A stretch of 64,000 nt of DNA from Streptomyces griseocarneus (lineage in GTDB: Bacteria; Actinomycetota; Actinomycetes; Streptomycetales; Streptomycetaceae), in assembly GCF_014655595.1 (NCBI RefSeq), contig NZ_BNBL01000007.1, positions 139,909 to 203,908 of the forward strand. The letters are read 5' to 3'. The notes under the pieces are model-generated. The model was not told where the DNA came from and ran no database searches. It was given only the letters and a program-made list of their open reading frames with translations. Positions 34,177-42,898 of this stretch are shown one piece after another. The position numbers and the translations under genes were made by a program. Each line of letters begins with the position of its first letter. The first letter of the stretch is position 1.

Positions 34177-34941
34177 GTGTCGACGCCGTTCTATGTCTCA
34201 CCCCAGCAGGCCATGGCCGACCGCGCCGAGTACGCCCGCAAGGGCATCGCGCGCGGCCGCAGCGTCGTGGTCCTCCAGTACAACGACGGCGTGCTCTTCG
34301 TCGCCGAGAACCCCTCCCGCGCGCTGCACAAGGTGAGCGAGATCTACGACCGGATCGCCTTCGCGGCGGTCGGGAAGTACAACGAGTTCGAGAACCTGCG
34401 CATCGGCGGCGTGCGCTACGCGGACCTGCGCGGCTACACCTACGACCGGGACGACGTCACGGCCCGCGGCCTGGCCAACGTCTACGCCCAGACGCTGGGC
34501 ACGATCTTCTCCAGCGCCGGCGAGAAGCCGTACGAGGTCGAGCTGATCGTCGCCGAGGTCGGGGCCGGCCCCGAGGACGACCAGATCTACCGGCTGCCGC
34601 ACGACGGCTCCATCGTGGACGAGCACGGCTCGGTCGCGGTCGGCGGCAACGCCGACCAGATCAGCAACTACCTCGACCAGCGGCACCGCGACGGGATGAC
34701 GCTCGCCGAGGCGCTCAAGCTCGCCCGGGCCTCGCTCGCCCGCGACACCAACGGCACCGAGCGCGCGCTGACCGCCGAGCAGCTGGAGGTCGCCGTCCTG
34801 GACCGGACGCGGCCGCAGCAGCGGAAGTTCAAGCGGCTGCTGGGCCGGCAGCTCTCGCGGCTGCTGGAGGAGGGCTCCGGCGCCGAGTCCGTGGCGGACG
34901 TGGCCGACGAGCCGGGCGAGGACGCCGGCCCGCAGGGCTAG
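34177..34941 (+). CDS. prcA: 20S proteasome alpha subunit
   Basis: 254 residues from GTG 34177 with AAGGGACGG upstream. The N-terminal helix (SPQQAMADRAEYARKGIARG) forms the gated outer ring, and the rest has the Ntn fold without an active Thr. The C-terminus is a disordered acidic tail. Its TAG stop (34939-34941) overlaps the stop of the convergent LacI-type gene (34938-34940) in the sequence CTAG, so the two mRNAs must overlap at their 3' ends unless termination occurs inside the genes. Confidence 0.96.
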   Translation: MSTPFYVSPQQAMADRAEYARKGIARGRSVVVLQYNDGVLFVAENPSRALHKVSEIYDRIAFAAVGKYNEFENLRIGGVRYADLRGYTYDRDDVTARGLANVYAQTLGTIFSSAGEKPYEVELIVAEVGAGPEDDQIYRLPHDGSIVDEHGSVAVGGNADQISNYLDQRHRDGMTLAEALKLARASLARDTNGTERALTAEQLEVAVLDRTRPQQRKFKRLLGRQLSRLLEEGSGAESVADVADEPGEDAGPQG

Positions 34942-36143
34942 CCCACCGACGCCTCACGCCGCGCGCCCCGCCGGGTCTGTCCGCCGGGGCGCGCGGCGTC
35001 GTCGTGGGGCCCGCTGGTGCCCCGGGTGACCAGCTCCACCGGCACGGTCGTGGTCGTCGCGGGCTGCCCGTCGAGCACGGCCACCAGCGCCCGCATCCCG
35101 GCCGCGCCCACGGCCTCGGCGGGCAGGCGGACGGTGGTCAGCTCCGGCTCGACGGCGGTCGCCAGCGACAGGTCGTCGAAGCCGGTCACCGACACCTCCT
35201 CCGGCACCCGCAGCCCCAGCCGCCGGGCGGCCTTGCAGGCGCCCGCCGCCAGGATGTCGTCGTCGCAGATCAGCGCGGTGGGGCGGGGGCCCGGCCCGGT
35301 CAGCGCCCGCTCGGCCGCGCGCAGGCCGGCGGCCACGGTCATGGCGGCCGGCTCGGTCCGCACCACCGCCGCGCCCGCCGTGGCCCGCACGGCGTCGGCC
35401 AGGGCCCGGGCGCGGACCCGGAAGGTCCAGGAGTCGATGTCGGCCGCGATGTGCGCGAAGCTGCGGTGGCCCAGGGCCAGCAGATGCTCCGTCACCTGGC
35501 GCATGCCGTCGGCGATGTCGAGGTTGACGGTCGCCACGGCGTCCGTCCGGTCGGGATCGCTGTCCAGCATGACCAGGGGCAGGCCGCCCTCGCGCAGGTC
35601 GCTCAGGGCGTCCGCCGCCATGGAGGAGGCGATCACGCCGTCGAGGGTCGCCCGGGCCGAGGCGAAGGGGTCGCGGGCCGGGCCGGTGCCCTCCGGGGAG
35701 GGGTAGAGCACCACGCCCACGCCGTGCTCGGCGGCGACGCGGGCGGCGCCGGTGTAGACGCCGGCGAAGAATTCGTTGGTGAGTGCCGGGACGACCAGCA
35801 GCGCGGTGCGGGTGCGGCCCAGGCGCAGGTTCCGGGCGGCGAGGTTGGGGCGGTAGTCCAGCTCGCGGGCGGCGGCGCGCACGGCCTCGGCGGTGGGCTC
35901 GGAGACCCGGCCCCGCCACTTGCCGCCCATCACCAGGGAGACGGTGGCCTGGGAGACGCCCGCGGCGCGCGCCACGTCCCGGCTGGTGGCCCGGGCGGCC
36001 GCCGCGTGCCGGCCCCGGACGGTCGGCCAGCGCCCGCCCGCGTCCCCGTCGTCCCCGCCCCCGCGCTTGTCCTCCGCCACCGCCGCGACACCCCTCTCCG
36101 CTGCCTGCCGAGCCGCGCGGGTGGACCCACGGGCTGCCGCCAT
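34938..36143 (-). CDS. LacI-family transcriptional regulator
   Basis: Up to 401 residues from ATG 36143. The helix-turn-helix TSRDVARAAGVSQATVSLVM starts at about residue 53, so there is a long Arg/Ala/Gly-rich N-terminal extension unusual for the family; the true start could be internal. The ligand-binding core (about 110-380) is of the periplasmic-sugar-binding type with DGVIASS, GHRSFAHIA and TGFDDLSLA. ATG 36143 has no ribosome site, but a perfect 10+10 bp palindrome lies directly before it, so a leaderless, self-repressed transcript is likely. It probably also controls the divergent MFS gene. Inducer unknown, perhaps a sugar or nucleoside. Confidence 0.85.
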   Translation of the reverse strand: MAAARGSTRAARQAAERGVAAVAEDKRGGGDDGDAGGRWPTVRGRHAAAARATSRDVARAAGVSQATVSLVMGGKWRGRVSEPTAEAVRAAARELDYRPNLAARNLRLGRTRTALLVVPALTNEFFAGVYTGAARVAAEHGVGVVLYPSPEGTGPARDPFASARATLDGVIASSMAADALSDLREGGLPLVMLDSDPDRTDAVATVNLDIADGMRQVTEHLLALGHRSFAHIAADIDSWTFRVRARALADAVRATAGAAVVRTEPAAMTVAAGLRAAERALTGPGPRPTALICDDDILAAGACKAARRLGLRVPEEVSVTGFDDLSLATAVEPELTTVRLPAEAVGAAGMRALVAVLDGQPATTTTVPVELVTRGTSGPHDDAARPGGQTRRGARREASVG

Positions 36144-36145
36144 GG

Positions 36146-36172
36146 TACGTATAACGACGCTAGTTATACGTA
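36146..36172. promoter_or_regulatory. 27-bp palindromic operator between lacI-type and MFS genes
   Basis: TACGTATAAC-N7-GTTATACGTA, a perfect 10-bp inverted repeat. It is AT-rich in a GC-rich background, touches the regulator's start codon and includes TATAC/TATAA -10-like sequences for the minus strand. It is the obvious binding site for the adjacent LacI-type protein. Confidence 0.75.
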
Positions 36173-36242
36173 AAACCGGGATAGCTCGGTCATAAGACTA
36201 CCGGGCTTGTCAAAAACAGACCGGTTCCACGAGAGGCGGACC

Positions 36243-37511
36243 ATGGCGGCGGCGGGCGGCGGATACGTCGAGATGCTCAGAACGCGGCACGCGGCGCGAC
36301 TGCTCACCGGCACCCTGGTGGGGCGGCTGCCCAACGCCACGGCCGCGCTGGCGATCGTGCTCTTCGTGCGCGCCGAGGGCGGCAGCTACACCCTCGCCGG
36401 CGCGCTCTCCGCGGTCTACGGCGTCGCCAACGCCGTCGGCCAGCCGCTGCTCGGCCGGGCCGTCGACCTCTACGGCCAGCCCCGCGTCATCCTGCCCTCG
36501 GCCCTGATGACCGCGCTGGGCATGGCGGCCTTCACCGTCGTCGGCCTCGACCCGCTGCCCCTGTCCTACCTGGCCATGATCGTGGCCGGCTTCTTCGCGC
36601 CGCCGCTCGAGGGCGGTCTGCGGGCCCTGTGGCCGTCGGTCCTGAAGAACGAGGACGACCTTCACGCCGCGTACTCGCTGGACGCGATCGCGCAGGAGCT
36701 GATCTACGTGGTCGGCCCGCTGATCGTCACCCGCGTCGTGGCGATCTGGTCCGAGGCCGCCGCGCTGAACCTCCTCCACCTGATGGGCGTCGTCGGCGCC
36801 CTCGCGGTGGTCACCTCGCCGCCCTCCCGGAAGTGGCGGAGCGAGCCCCGCGAGGCGCACTGGCTGGGCGCGCTGCGCTCCCGCGGGCTGCTGGTGCTGC
36901 TCGGCGCCTTCTTCTTCATCGGCTCGGCGCTGGGCTCCATAGCCGTCGCCGCGGTCGCCTACGGCGACGCGCACGACGGCGGCAACATCGCCGGCTGGCT
37001 GCTGTCGGCCCTGGGCGTCGGCGCCCTGATCGGCGGCTCCGTCCACGGCGCCCGGCAGTGGCCCGGCAGCCCCGAGCAGCGCCTGCGGGTGCTCGTGGGC
37101 GGGCTGGCCCTGCTCTACGTGCCGCTGGTGCTGACGCCCGGCGTGGTGGCCATGACGGTCCTCGCCGCGGTGGCGGGCCTCTTCCTCGCGCCCTGCCTGG
37201 CCACCGCCTTCGTGGTGGTGGACCGGCACGCGCCGCGCGGCACGGTGACCGAGGCGTTCTCCTGGCTGGTGACCTCCTTCGGCGTCGGCGCGGCCATCGG
37301 GACGGCCTTCGTGGGACCGGCGGTGCAGTCCGGCGGCGCCCGGGCGGGCTTCCTCGTGGCGGTGGGCGGCGGGGCCGCGGCCCTGGTCGTCATGGTGCTG
37401 GCCCGGCGCTCCCTGCAAGCCCCCTCGGTCCCCTCGCCCGTGGTGGCCCGGTCGGAAAATGATCGAAGCGGTGCTGTCGAACCCGGTTTCAGCGCAGGGC
37501 ATCAGGCGTAG
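36243..37511 (+). CDS. MFS transporter
   Basis: 422 residues from ATG 36243 (GAGAGG 6 bases upstream); a TTG at 36207 is a weaker alternative. About 12 hydrophobic segments occur in two halves, with the loop 2-3 motif LGRAVDLYGQPRVILP typical of the major facilitator superfamily. It probably exports or imports a small solute that also signals to the divergent LacI-type regulator. Its stop is only 9 bases before the pafA start, so pafA may be partly co-transcribed with it. The substrate is unknown. Confidence 0.85.
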   Translation: MAAAGGGYVEMLRTRHAARLLTGTLVGRLPNATAALAIVLFVRAEGGSYTLAGALSAVYGVANAVGQPLLGRAVDLYGQPRVILPSALMTALGMAAFTVVGLDPLPLSYLAMIVAGFFAPPLEGGLRALWPSVLKNEDDLHAAYSLDAIAQELIYVVGPLIVTRVVAIWSEAAALNLLHLMGVVGALAVVTSPPSRKWRSEPREAHWLGALRSRGLLVLLGAFFFIGSALGSIAVAAVAYGDAHDGGNIAGWLLSALGVGALIGGSVHGARQWPGSPEQRLRVLVGGLALLYVPLVLTPGVVAMTVLAAVAGLFLAPCLATAFVVVDRHAPRGTVTEAFSWLVTSFGVGAAIGTAFVGPAVQSGGARAGFLVAVGGGAAALVVMVLARRSLQAPSVPSPVVARSENDRSGAVEPGFSAGHQA

Positions 37512-37520
37512 TGTTCAGGC

Positions 37521-38882
37521 ATGGACCGCCGCATTTTCGGGCTGGAGAACGAGTACGGCGTCACGTGCACCTTCAGAGGACAGCGCCGGCTGTCCCCTGA
37601 CGAAGTGGCGCGGTACCTCTTCCGCCGTGTCGTTTCCTGGGGCCGCAGCAGCAATGTCTTCCTGCGCAACGGCGCTCGCCTCTACCTCGACGTGGGCTCG
37701 CACCCGGAATACGCAACACCGGAGTGCGACAGCGTGACCGAGCTGGTCACCCACGACAAGGCGGGGGAGCGCATCCTCGAGGGCCTGCTCGTCGATGCCG
37801 AGAGGCGCCTGCACGAGGAGGGGATCGCGGGCGACGTCTACCTCTTCAAGAACAACACCGACTCCGCCGGGAACTCCTACGGCTGCCACGAGAACTACCT
37901 CGTCGCGCGGCACGGGGAGTTCTCGCGTCTCGCGGACATCCTCATCCCCTTCCTGGTCACCCGGCAGCTGATCTGCGGCGCCGGGAAGGTCCTGCAGACC
38001 CCCCGCGGCGCGGTCTACTGCGTCAGCCAGCGGGCCGAGCACATCTGGGAGGGCGTCAGCTCCGCCACCACCCGCTCGCGCCCCATCATCAACACCCGGG
38101 ACGAGCCGCACGCCGACGCCGAGCGCTATCGTCGGCTCCACGTCATCGTCGGCGACTCCAACATGTCCGAGACCACGATGCTGCTCAAGGTCGGCGCCAC
38201 CGACCTCGTGCTGCGCATGATCGAGGCCGGTACGGTCATGCGCGACCTGACCCTGGAGAACCCCATCCGGGCCATCCGCGAGGTCAGCCACGACGTCACC
38301 GGCAGACGCAAGGTGCGCCTGGCCAGCGGCCGGGAGGCCTCCGCCCTGGAGGTCCAGCAGGAGTACTACGAGAAGGCCGTGGACTTCTGCGAGCGCCGCG
38401 GCATCCGCACGGGCACGGTCGAGCGCGTGCTCGAGCTGTGGGGCCGCGCCCTGGAGGCGATCCGGGACGAGGACCTGGACCGCATCTCCACCGAGATCGA
38501 CTGGGTGATGAAGTACCAGCTCATCGAGCGGTACCGCGCCAAGAACAACATCACCATGTCGCACCCGAGGATCGCCCAGATAGACCTCGCCTACCACGAC
38601 ATCCACCGCCGCCGGGGCCTGTACTACCTCCTGGAGCGGCGGGGGCAGGCCGCCCGGGTGTGCAACGACCTCAAGATCTTCGAGGCCAAGTCGGTGCCGC
38701 CGCAGACCACCCGCGCCCGGCTGCGCGGCGACTTCATCCGCCGGGCCCAGGAGCAGCGCCGGGACTTCACCGTCGACTGGGTCCACCTCAAGCTCAACGA
38801 CCAGGCGCAGCGCACGGTGTTGTGCAAGGACCCGTTCCGGTCGGTGGACGACCGGGTGGAGAAGCTCATCGCCGGAATGTGA
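37521..38882 (+). CDS. pafA: Pup-protein ligase
   Basis: 453 residues. PafA uses ATP to make a gamma-glutamyl phosphate on the C-terminal Glu of deamidated Pup and joins it to substrate lysines. It shares the Dop fold: GLENEYG (residues 7-13, metal ligands), DVGSHPEYATPE (catalytic Asp), KNNTDSAGNSYGCHENYL and RPIINTRDEPHA. It lacks the Dop-loop insert, and its C-terminal small domain (about 390-450) is complete. ATG 37521 is 9 bases after the MFS stop, and a TAGTGT box lies within the end of that gene, so a leaderless start is possible. A perfect hairpin follows. Confidence 0.96.
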   Translation: MDRRIFGLENEYGVTCTFRGQRRLSPDEVARYLFRRVVSWGRSSNVFLRNGARLYLDVGSHPEYATPECDSVTELVTHDKAGERILEGLLVDAERRLHEEGIAGDVYLFKNNTDSAGNSYGCHENYLVARHGEFSRLADILIPFLVTRQLICGAGKVLQTPRGAVYCVSQRAEHIWEGVSSATTRSRPIINTRDEPHADAERYRRLHVIVGDSNMSETTMLLKVGATDLVLRMIEAGTVMRDLTLENPIRAIREVSHDVTGRRKVRLASGREASALEVQQEYYEKAVDFCERRGIRTGTVERVLELWGRALEAIRDEDLDRISTEIDWVMKYQLIERYRAKNNITMSHPRIAQIDLAYHDIHRRRGLYYLLERRGQAARVCNDLKIFEAKSVPPQTTRARLRGDFIRRAQEQRRDFTVDWVHLKLNDQAQRTVLCKDPFRSVDDRVEKLIAGM

Positions 38883-38916
38883 CGGCGGAGGCGGCGAAGG
38901 CCGCAAAGGGCACGCG

Positions 38917-38947
38917 TGTGCGCCGGGTTCACCGTACCCGGCGCACA
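38917..38947 (+). terminator. pafA terminator
   Basis: 12-bp stem (38917-38928 against 38936-38947) with loop TCACCGT, 35 bases after the pafA stop. Confidence 0.8.
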
Positions 38948-39035
38948 ACCGTGTCGGACGGGGTTGATCGGCGCGATACAGGCCGTAGAGTGACGGGCAC
39001 TGCCCAGCCGACCCCTATAGCCCGAGTTGGACTTC

Positions 39036-40019
39036 ATGAACCACACGAAGAACGCGCGTCGCCTCGCCGCGGCGTTGGCCGTGCCCGTCCTGCTGCTGAC
39101 CGCCTCGGCGTGCGGGTCCGACGACGACGGCGGCTCGTCCGACGCCAAGGTGACGGTGGAGGGGAAGTTCGGCGAGAAGCCCGAGATCTCCGTGCCGAAG
39201 GACACCAAGCCGGCGGACAAGCTCGTCGTCAAGACCCTGACCGAGGGCACGGGCGCGAAGGCGGAGAAGGGTTCCTTCGTCCGCCTCGACTTCGCCGGGC
39301 AGACGATGAAGGACAACAAGCCGCTGGGCGGCACCTGGGCGACCCAGGACAAGTCGGGGAGCAAGGGCCCGCGCCGCCAGATGGTGCAGCAGCTCGGCCA
39401 GCCCAGCCAGGAGATGCCCGCCAAGGTGCTGGACGCCGTGATCGGCCAGAAGGCCGGCTCCCGCATCGAGGTCGAGGGCACGGCGAAGGCGCTGATCGGC
39501 GACCAGCTCAACCCGCAGGCGGGCGTCAAGCCCGAGGACGGCCTGGTGTGGGTCATCGACGTCGTCGGCGCCCAGAAGGTCGACTCCAAGGCCGAGGCCA
39601 AGGGCGAGCAGGCCAAGCCGGAGGAGGGCATGCCGGAGGTCAAGGCCAACGCCCAGAAGGCCGCGGACATCACCATTCCCAAGGACACCAAGCCGCCGAC
39701 GGACCTCAAGGACCAGGTCCTGATCAAGGGCAGCGGCCCGGAGATCAAGGCCGGTGACGGCCTGATCGCCCAGTACACGGGCGTGAAGTGGGAGGACGGC
39801 AAGAAGTTCGACTCCTCCTGGGACCACTCCGGGGCCACCGCGTTCCAGATCGGCACCGGCTCGGTCGTCCAGGGCTGGGACAAGGGCCTGGTCGGCAAGC
39901 ACGTGGGGGACCGGGTGGAGCTGGTGATCCCGCCGAAGTTCGGCTACGAGGGCCAGGCGGGCAGCGGGCTGGACAAGAACACCCTGGTCTTCGTCGTGGA
40001 CATCGTGGGCAAGGTCTGA
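39036..40019 (+). CDS. Exported FKBP-type peptidyl-prolyl isomerase, probable lipoprotein
   Basis: 327 residues from ATG 39036; a TTG at 39027 is an alternative. The signal region ends in LTASAC (Cys26), close to a lipobox but with Ala at -3. There are two FKBP domains: a degenerate one (about 55-180) and a canonical C-terminal one (about 220-327) with the active-site pattern FDSSWD...VVQGWDKGLVGKHVGDR. A Lys/Glu/Ala linker separates them. It should assist folding of exported proteins by cis-trans proline isomerisation outside the membrane. A cytosolic FKBP gene follows after 65 bases. Confidence 0.88.
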   Translation: MNHTKNARRLAAALAVPVLLLTASACGSDDDGGSSDAKVTVEGKFGEKPEISVPKDTKPADKLVVKTLTEGTGAKAEKGSFVRLDFAGQTMKDNKPLGGTWATQDKSGSKGPRRQMVQQLGQPSQEMPAKVLDAVIGQKAGSRIEVEGTAKALIGDQLNPQAGVKPEDGLVWVIDVVGAQKVDSKAEAKGEQAKPEEGMPEVKANAQKAADITIPKDTKPPTDLKDQVLIKGSGPEIKAGDGLIAQYTGVKWEDGKKFDSSWDHSGATAFQIGTGSVVQGWDKGLVGKHVGDRVELVIPPKFGYEGQAGSGLDKNTLVFVVDIVGKV

Positions 40020-40084
40020 TCCTCTGATCGGGATCTGCCAGAATTGCACGGTTGTCCGCAGGATTGATTCGTAGGAGCACGTTC

Positions 40085-40459
40085 GTGAACATCGAGAAGC
40101 CCGAGATCGACTTCCCCGAAGGTGACATCCCGACCGACCTCGAGATCACCGAGATCTGGGAGGGCGACGGCGCCGTGGCCAAGGCCGGCGACTTCGTCAA
40201 GGTCCACTACGTGGGCGTGTCCTGGTCCACCGGTGAGGAGTTCGACGCGAGCTGGAACCGCGGCAACCCGCTGGAGTTCAAGCTCGGCGCCGGCCAGGTC
40301 ATCGAGGGCTGGGACAAGGGCATCCAGGGCATGAAGGTCGGTGGCCGCCGCAAGCTGGTCATCCCCGCCCACCTCGGCTACGGCGACCGCGGCGCCGGTG
40401 GCGGCGCCATCGCCCCGGGCGAGACGCTGATCTTCGTTTGCGACCTGATCGCCGTCTGA
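40085..40459 (+). CDS. Cytosolic FKBP-type peptidyl-prolyl isomerase
   Basis: 124 residues from GTG 40085 with TAGGAG 9 bases upstream. It is a single FKBP domain with the complete binding-pocket pattern (FDASWN, VIEGWDKGIQGMKVGGRR, IPAHLGYGDRG) and no signal peptide. It catalyses proline cis-trans isomerisation and binds FK506-type macrolides. It lies between pafA and pafB, as in other streptomycetes. A strong terminator with a T tract follows directly. Confidence 0.93.
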   Translation: MNIEKPEIDFPEGDIPTDLEITEIWEGDGAVAKAGDFVKVHYVGVSWSTGEEFDASWNRGNPLEFKLGAGQVIEGWDKGIQGMKVGGRRKLVIPAHLGYGDRGAGGGAIAPGETLIFVCDLIAV

Positions 40460-40475
40460 CACACCCCGAACGAAG

Positions 40476-40512
40476 GCCGAGGGCCCGTGCCTGCCTGGCA
40501 CGGGCCCTCGGC
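40476..40512 (+). terminator. FKBP terminator with T tract
   Basis: Perfect 16-bp stem (40476-40491 against 40497-40512), loop TGCCT, followed by TTTT. This is the most classical intrinsic terminator in the window. Confidence 0.93.
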
Positions 40513-40575
40513 TTTTGTCGTACGAGCCGTGAGCGGTACGGTCAACGGTTGAGAGCACAAGTAGAGAGGGCGTCG

Positions 40576-41547
40576 ATGGCGATTGCCAAGGCCGAGCGGC
40601 TGATGAACCTGGCGTTGTGCCTGCTGGGCACGCGCCGCCCGCTCAGCAAGGGGGAGTTGCGGGCTTCGATCGAGGCTTACATCGAAACCGCCCCGGTCGG
40701 TGAGTCCGGGAACGACGACGCCTTCAACCGGATGTTCGAGCGCGACAAGGACGACCTCCGCGAGCTGGGCCTGATCATCGAGACCGTCGAGGGCCTCGAC
40801 GGCGAGACCGGCTACCTCGCCCGCCGCGACAGCAACCGCCTCCCCGCGATCACCCTCGACGTCGAGGAGGCCGCGGCCCTGGGCCTCGCCGCCAAGGTCT
40901 GGCAGCAGGCCCGGCTGGCCGGCGCCGCCAGCGGGGCGCTGCAGAAGCTGCGCGCCGCCGGGATGCCGGTGGCCGAGGACGCGTACGGCACCCACAGCGT
41001 CCTCGAGACCCGCATCCCCGTGCACGAGGCGGCCTTCGAGCCCCTGATGCTCGCCGCCCGCGACCGCCGCCCGGTCGTCTTCGACTACCGCAAGGCCAAC
41101 GCGGTCCACCCCGAGCAGCGCCGTGTGGAGCCCTGGGCCCTGGAGTTCTGCCGCGGCCACTGGTACCTGGCCGGCTGGGACCGCGACCGCCAGGCCGAGC
41201 GCGTCTTCCGCCTCTCCCGCATCACCGGCAAGGTCCGCTCGCGGTCCCTGCCCTTCACCGCGCCCGTGCCCGACCACGTCACGGTCCGCACGACCGTCGA
41301 GAGCTGGGCGGGGGAGACGGCCACCGGCACGGCCCGGATCAAGGTGCGGGCGGGCCACGGCTACCCGCTGCGGGCCCGCGCCGCCGCCACCCGCGACCTC
41401 GGTGACGGCTGGGACGAGCTGGAGATCCCCTACGGGCACGGGCTGGACGCCTGGCTGGTGGAGTTCGGGCCCGACGTGATCGTGCTCGAACCCGCCGAAC
41501 TGCGGGCCGATGTGATCGACCGGCTGCGTGCCGTGGCCAAGGGCTGA
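40576..41547 (+). CDS. pafB: WYL-domain transcriptional regulator PafB
   Basis: 323 residues from ATG 40576 (GAGAGGG upstream). Layout: N-terminal winged HTH (about 1-70), central WYL domain (about 145-230, with GHWYLAGWDRDRQAERVFRLSRI) and C-terminal WCX domain. With PafC it forms a heterodimer. In mycobacteria PafBC is the main activator of the DNA-damage response, and the genes lie by pafA although they are not needed for pupylation. Translational spacing to pafC is 21 bases, so they are one operon. The role in Streptomyces is inferred. Confidence 0.93.
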   Translation: MAIAKAERLMNLALCLLGTRRPLSKGELRASIEAYIETAPVGESGNDDAFNRMFERDKDDLRELGLIIETVEGLDGETGYLARRDSNRLPAITLDVEEAAALGLAAKVWQQARLAGAASGALQKLRAAGMPVAEDAYGTHSVLETRIPVHEAAFEPLMLAARDRRPVVFDYRKANAVHPEQRRVEPWALEFCRGHWYLAGWDRDRQAERVFRLSRITGKVRSRSLPFTAPVPDHVTVRTTVESWAGETATGTARIKVRAGHGYPLRARAAATRDLGDGWDELEIPYGHGLDAWLVEFGPDVIVLEPAELRADVIDRLRAVAKG

Positions 41548-41568
41548 GAGGAACGGGAGCGACTTCTG

Positions 41569-42531
41569 ATGGCCACCAACGCCATTGACCAGACCCGGCG
41601 CATGCTGTCGCTGGTCACCTACCTGCGCGAACGCCCCGGTGCCCGGGTCGCCGACGTCGCCCGCGCCTTCGGCATCACCGAGGACGAGCTGATCGGCGAC
41701 CTCGACGTGCTGCCCATGTGCGGCACCAGCTTCCGGGGCGGTGACCTGCTGGACATCGACACCGACGGCGACCGCATCTGGTGGCACAACCCCGACGCCT
41801 CGGGCACCAGCACCGGCGAGCCGCTGCGCCTGGCCGCCGACGAGGCCACCGCGCTGCTGGTCGCGGCCCGGGCCGTGGCCACCCTGCCCGGCCTGCGCGA
41901 GAGCGACCGGCAGGCGCTGCTGCGCGCCACCGCCAAGATCGAGGCCGCGGCCGGCGAGGCGGCGGGCGCCAGCTCCCGGCTGTCGGTCCGCTTCGAGTCC
42001 GAGGGCGGGGTCTTCGCCGACGCCGACCGGGCGATCTCCGAGCGCCGCCGCGTCTGGCTGCGGTACTACTCGCCCGCGCGCGACGAGCTCACCGAGCGCG
42101 AGGTCGACCCGATCCGGCTGTTCGCCGTGGGCCACACCTACATGGAGGCGTGGTGCCGGCTGTCCGAGGCGCGGCGCACCTTCCGCCTGGACCGGGTGGC
42201 CGAAATCCGACTGCTCGACGAGCCCTCCGACCCCCCGCCGGTCGAGCTGCGCGACCTGTCCGAGGGCCTGGTGCAGCCCGCCGCCGAGGACCCCGAGGTG
42301 GTCATCGAGGTCGGCCCCGGCGGCCGCTGGGTCGCCGAGTACTACCCCCACGACAGTGCCGAGGAGCTGCCCGAGGGCGGCCTGCGGATCGCGCTGCGCA
42401 CCCCCGACCCCGCCTCGCTGCGCCGCCTGGCGCTGCGGCTGGGCCGGGACGGGCGGATCGTCTCCCCGCCCGAGCTGTCCGACAGTGCGCGGGAGGCGGC
42501 GCGCGAGGCTCTCGCGGCGTACGGCGAGTGA
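41569..42531 (+). CDS. pafC: WYL-domain transcriptional regulator PafC
   Basis: 320 residues from ATG 41569. It has the same three-part layout as PafB: HTH (about 5-65), WYL domain (about 150-225; GHTYMEAWCRLSEARRTFRLDR) and WCX domain. It is the partner of PafB. The WYL domain is thought to sense single-stranded DNA or another damage signal. Downstream lies a small zinc-ribbon protein that may be in the same transcript. Confidence 0.93.
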   Translation: MATNAIDQTRRMLSLVTYLRERPGARVADVARAFGITEDELIGDLDVLPMCGTSFRGGDLLDIDTDGDRIWWHNPDASGTSTGEPLRLAADEATALLVAARAVATLPGLRESDRQALLRATAKIEAAAGEAAGASSRLSVRFESEGGVFADADRAISERRRVWLRYYSPARDELTEREVDPIRLFAVGHTYMEAWCRLSEARRTFRLDRVAEIRLLDEPSDPPPVELRDLSEGLVQPAAEDPEVVIEVGPGGRWVAEYYPHDSAEELPEGGLRIALRTPDPASLRRLALRLGRDGRIVSPPELSDSAREAAREALAAYGE

Positions 42532-42566
42532 AGGGCAGGGCGAGGGTGGAAGGGGCAGGGGACGTC

Positions 42567-42806
42567 ATGGACGCGAGGACGTCGGTGGCCGCGGTCTTCA
42601 AGGCCGCGTGCCCCGACTGCCGGGGCAGCTTCGAGCTGGCGGCCGGCGCGCTGCGGCTGGCGATCGGCGCCAGCGACCGCACCACGTTCTACTCCTTCAC
42701 CTGCCCCGACTGCGGCTCCGCCGTCCGCAAGCCGGCCGGTGAGCGGATCGTCGAGCTGCTCACCGACGGCGGCGTGCGCACCCTGCGGCTGCACATCACC
42801 GCCTGA
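42567..42806 (+). CDS. Small zinc-ribbon-like protein
   Basis: 79 residues from ATG 42567 (GCAGGGG upstream). A GTG at 42529 overlapping the pafC stop is an alternative start and would couple translation. Two CPDC knuckles (Cys15/Cys18 and Cys46/Cys49) with a 27-residue spacer form a probable zinc ribbon. The rest is mixed beta. No catalytic motif is visible. Its place behind pafBC suggests an accessory role, but nothing proves it. Confidence 0.7.
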   Translation: MDARTSVAAVFKAACPDCRGSFELAAGALRLAIGASDRTTFYSFTCPDCGSAVRKPAGERIVELLTDGGVRTLRLHITA

Positions 42807-42898
42807 CCCGTCCCGTCCGCCGACCCACCCCGTCCGACCAGCGAGATCCGGCCAAGTGTTCACCCGGCCGTCCCTCTCCCCCCGATAGGCTCGTCCTC

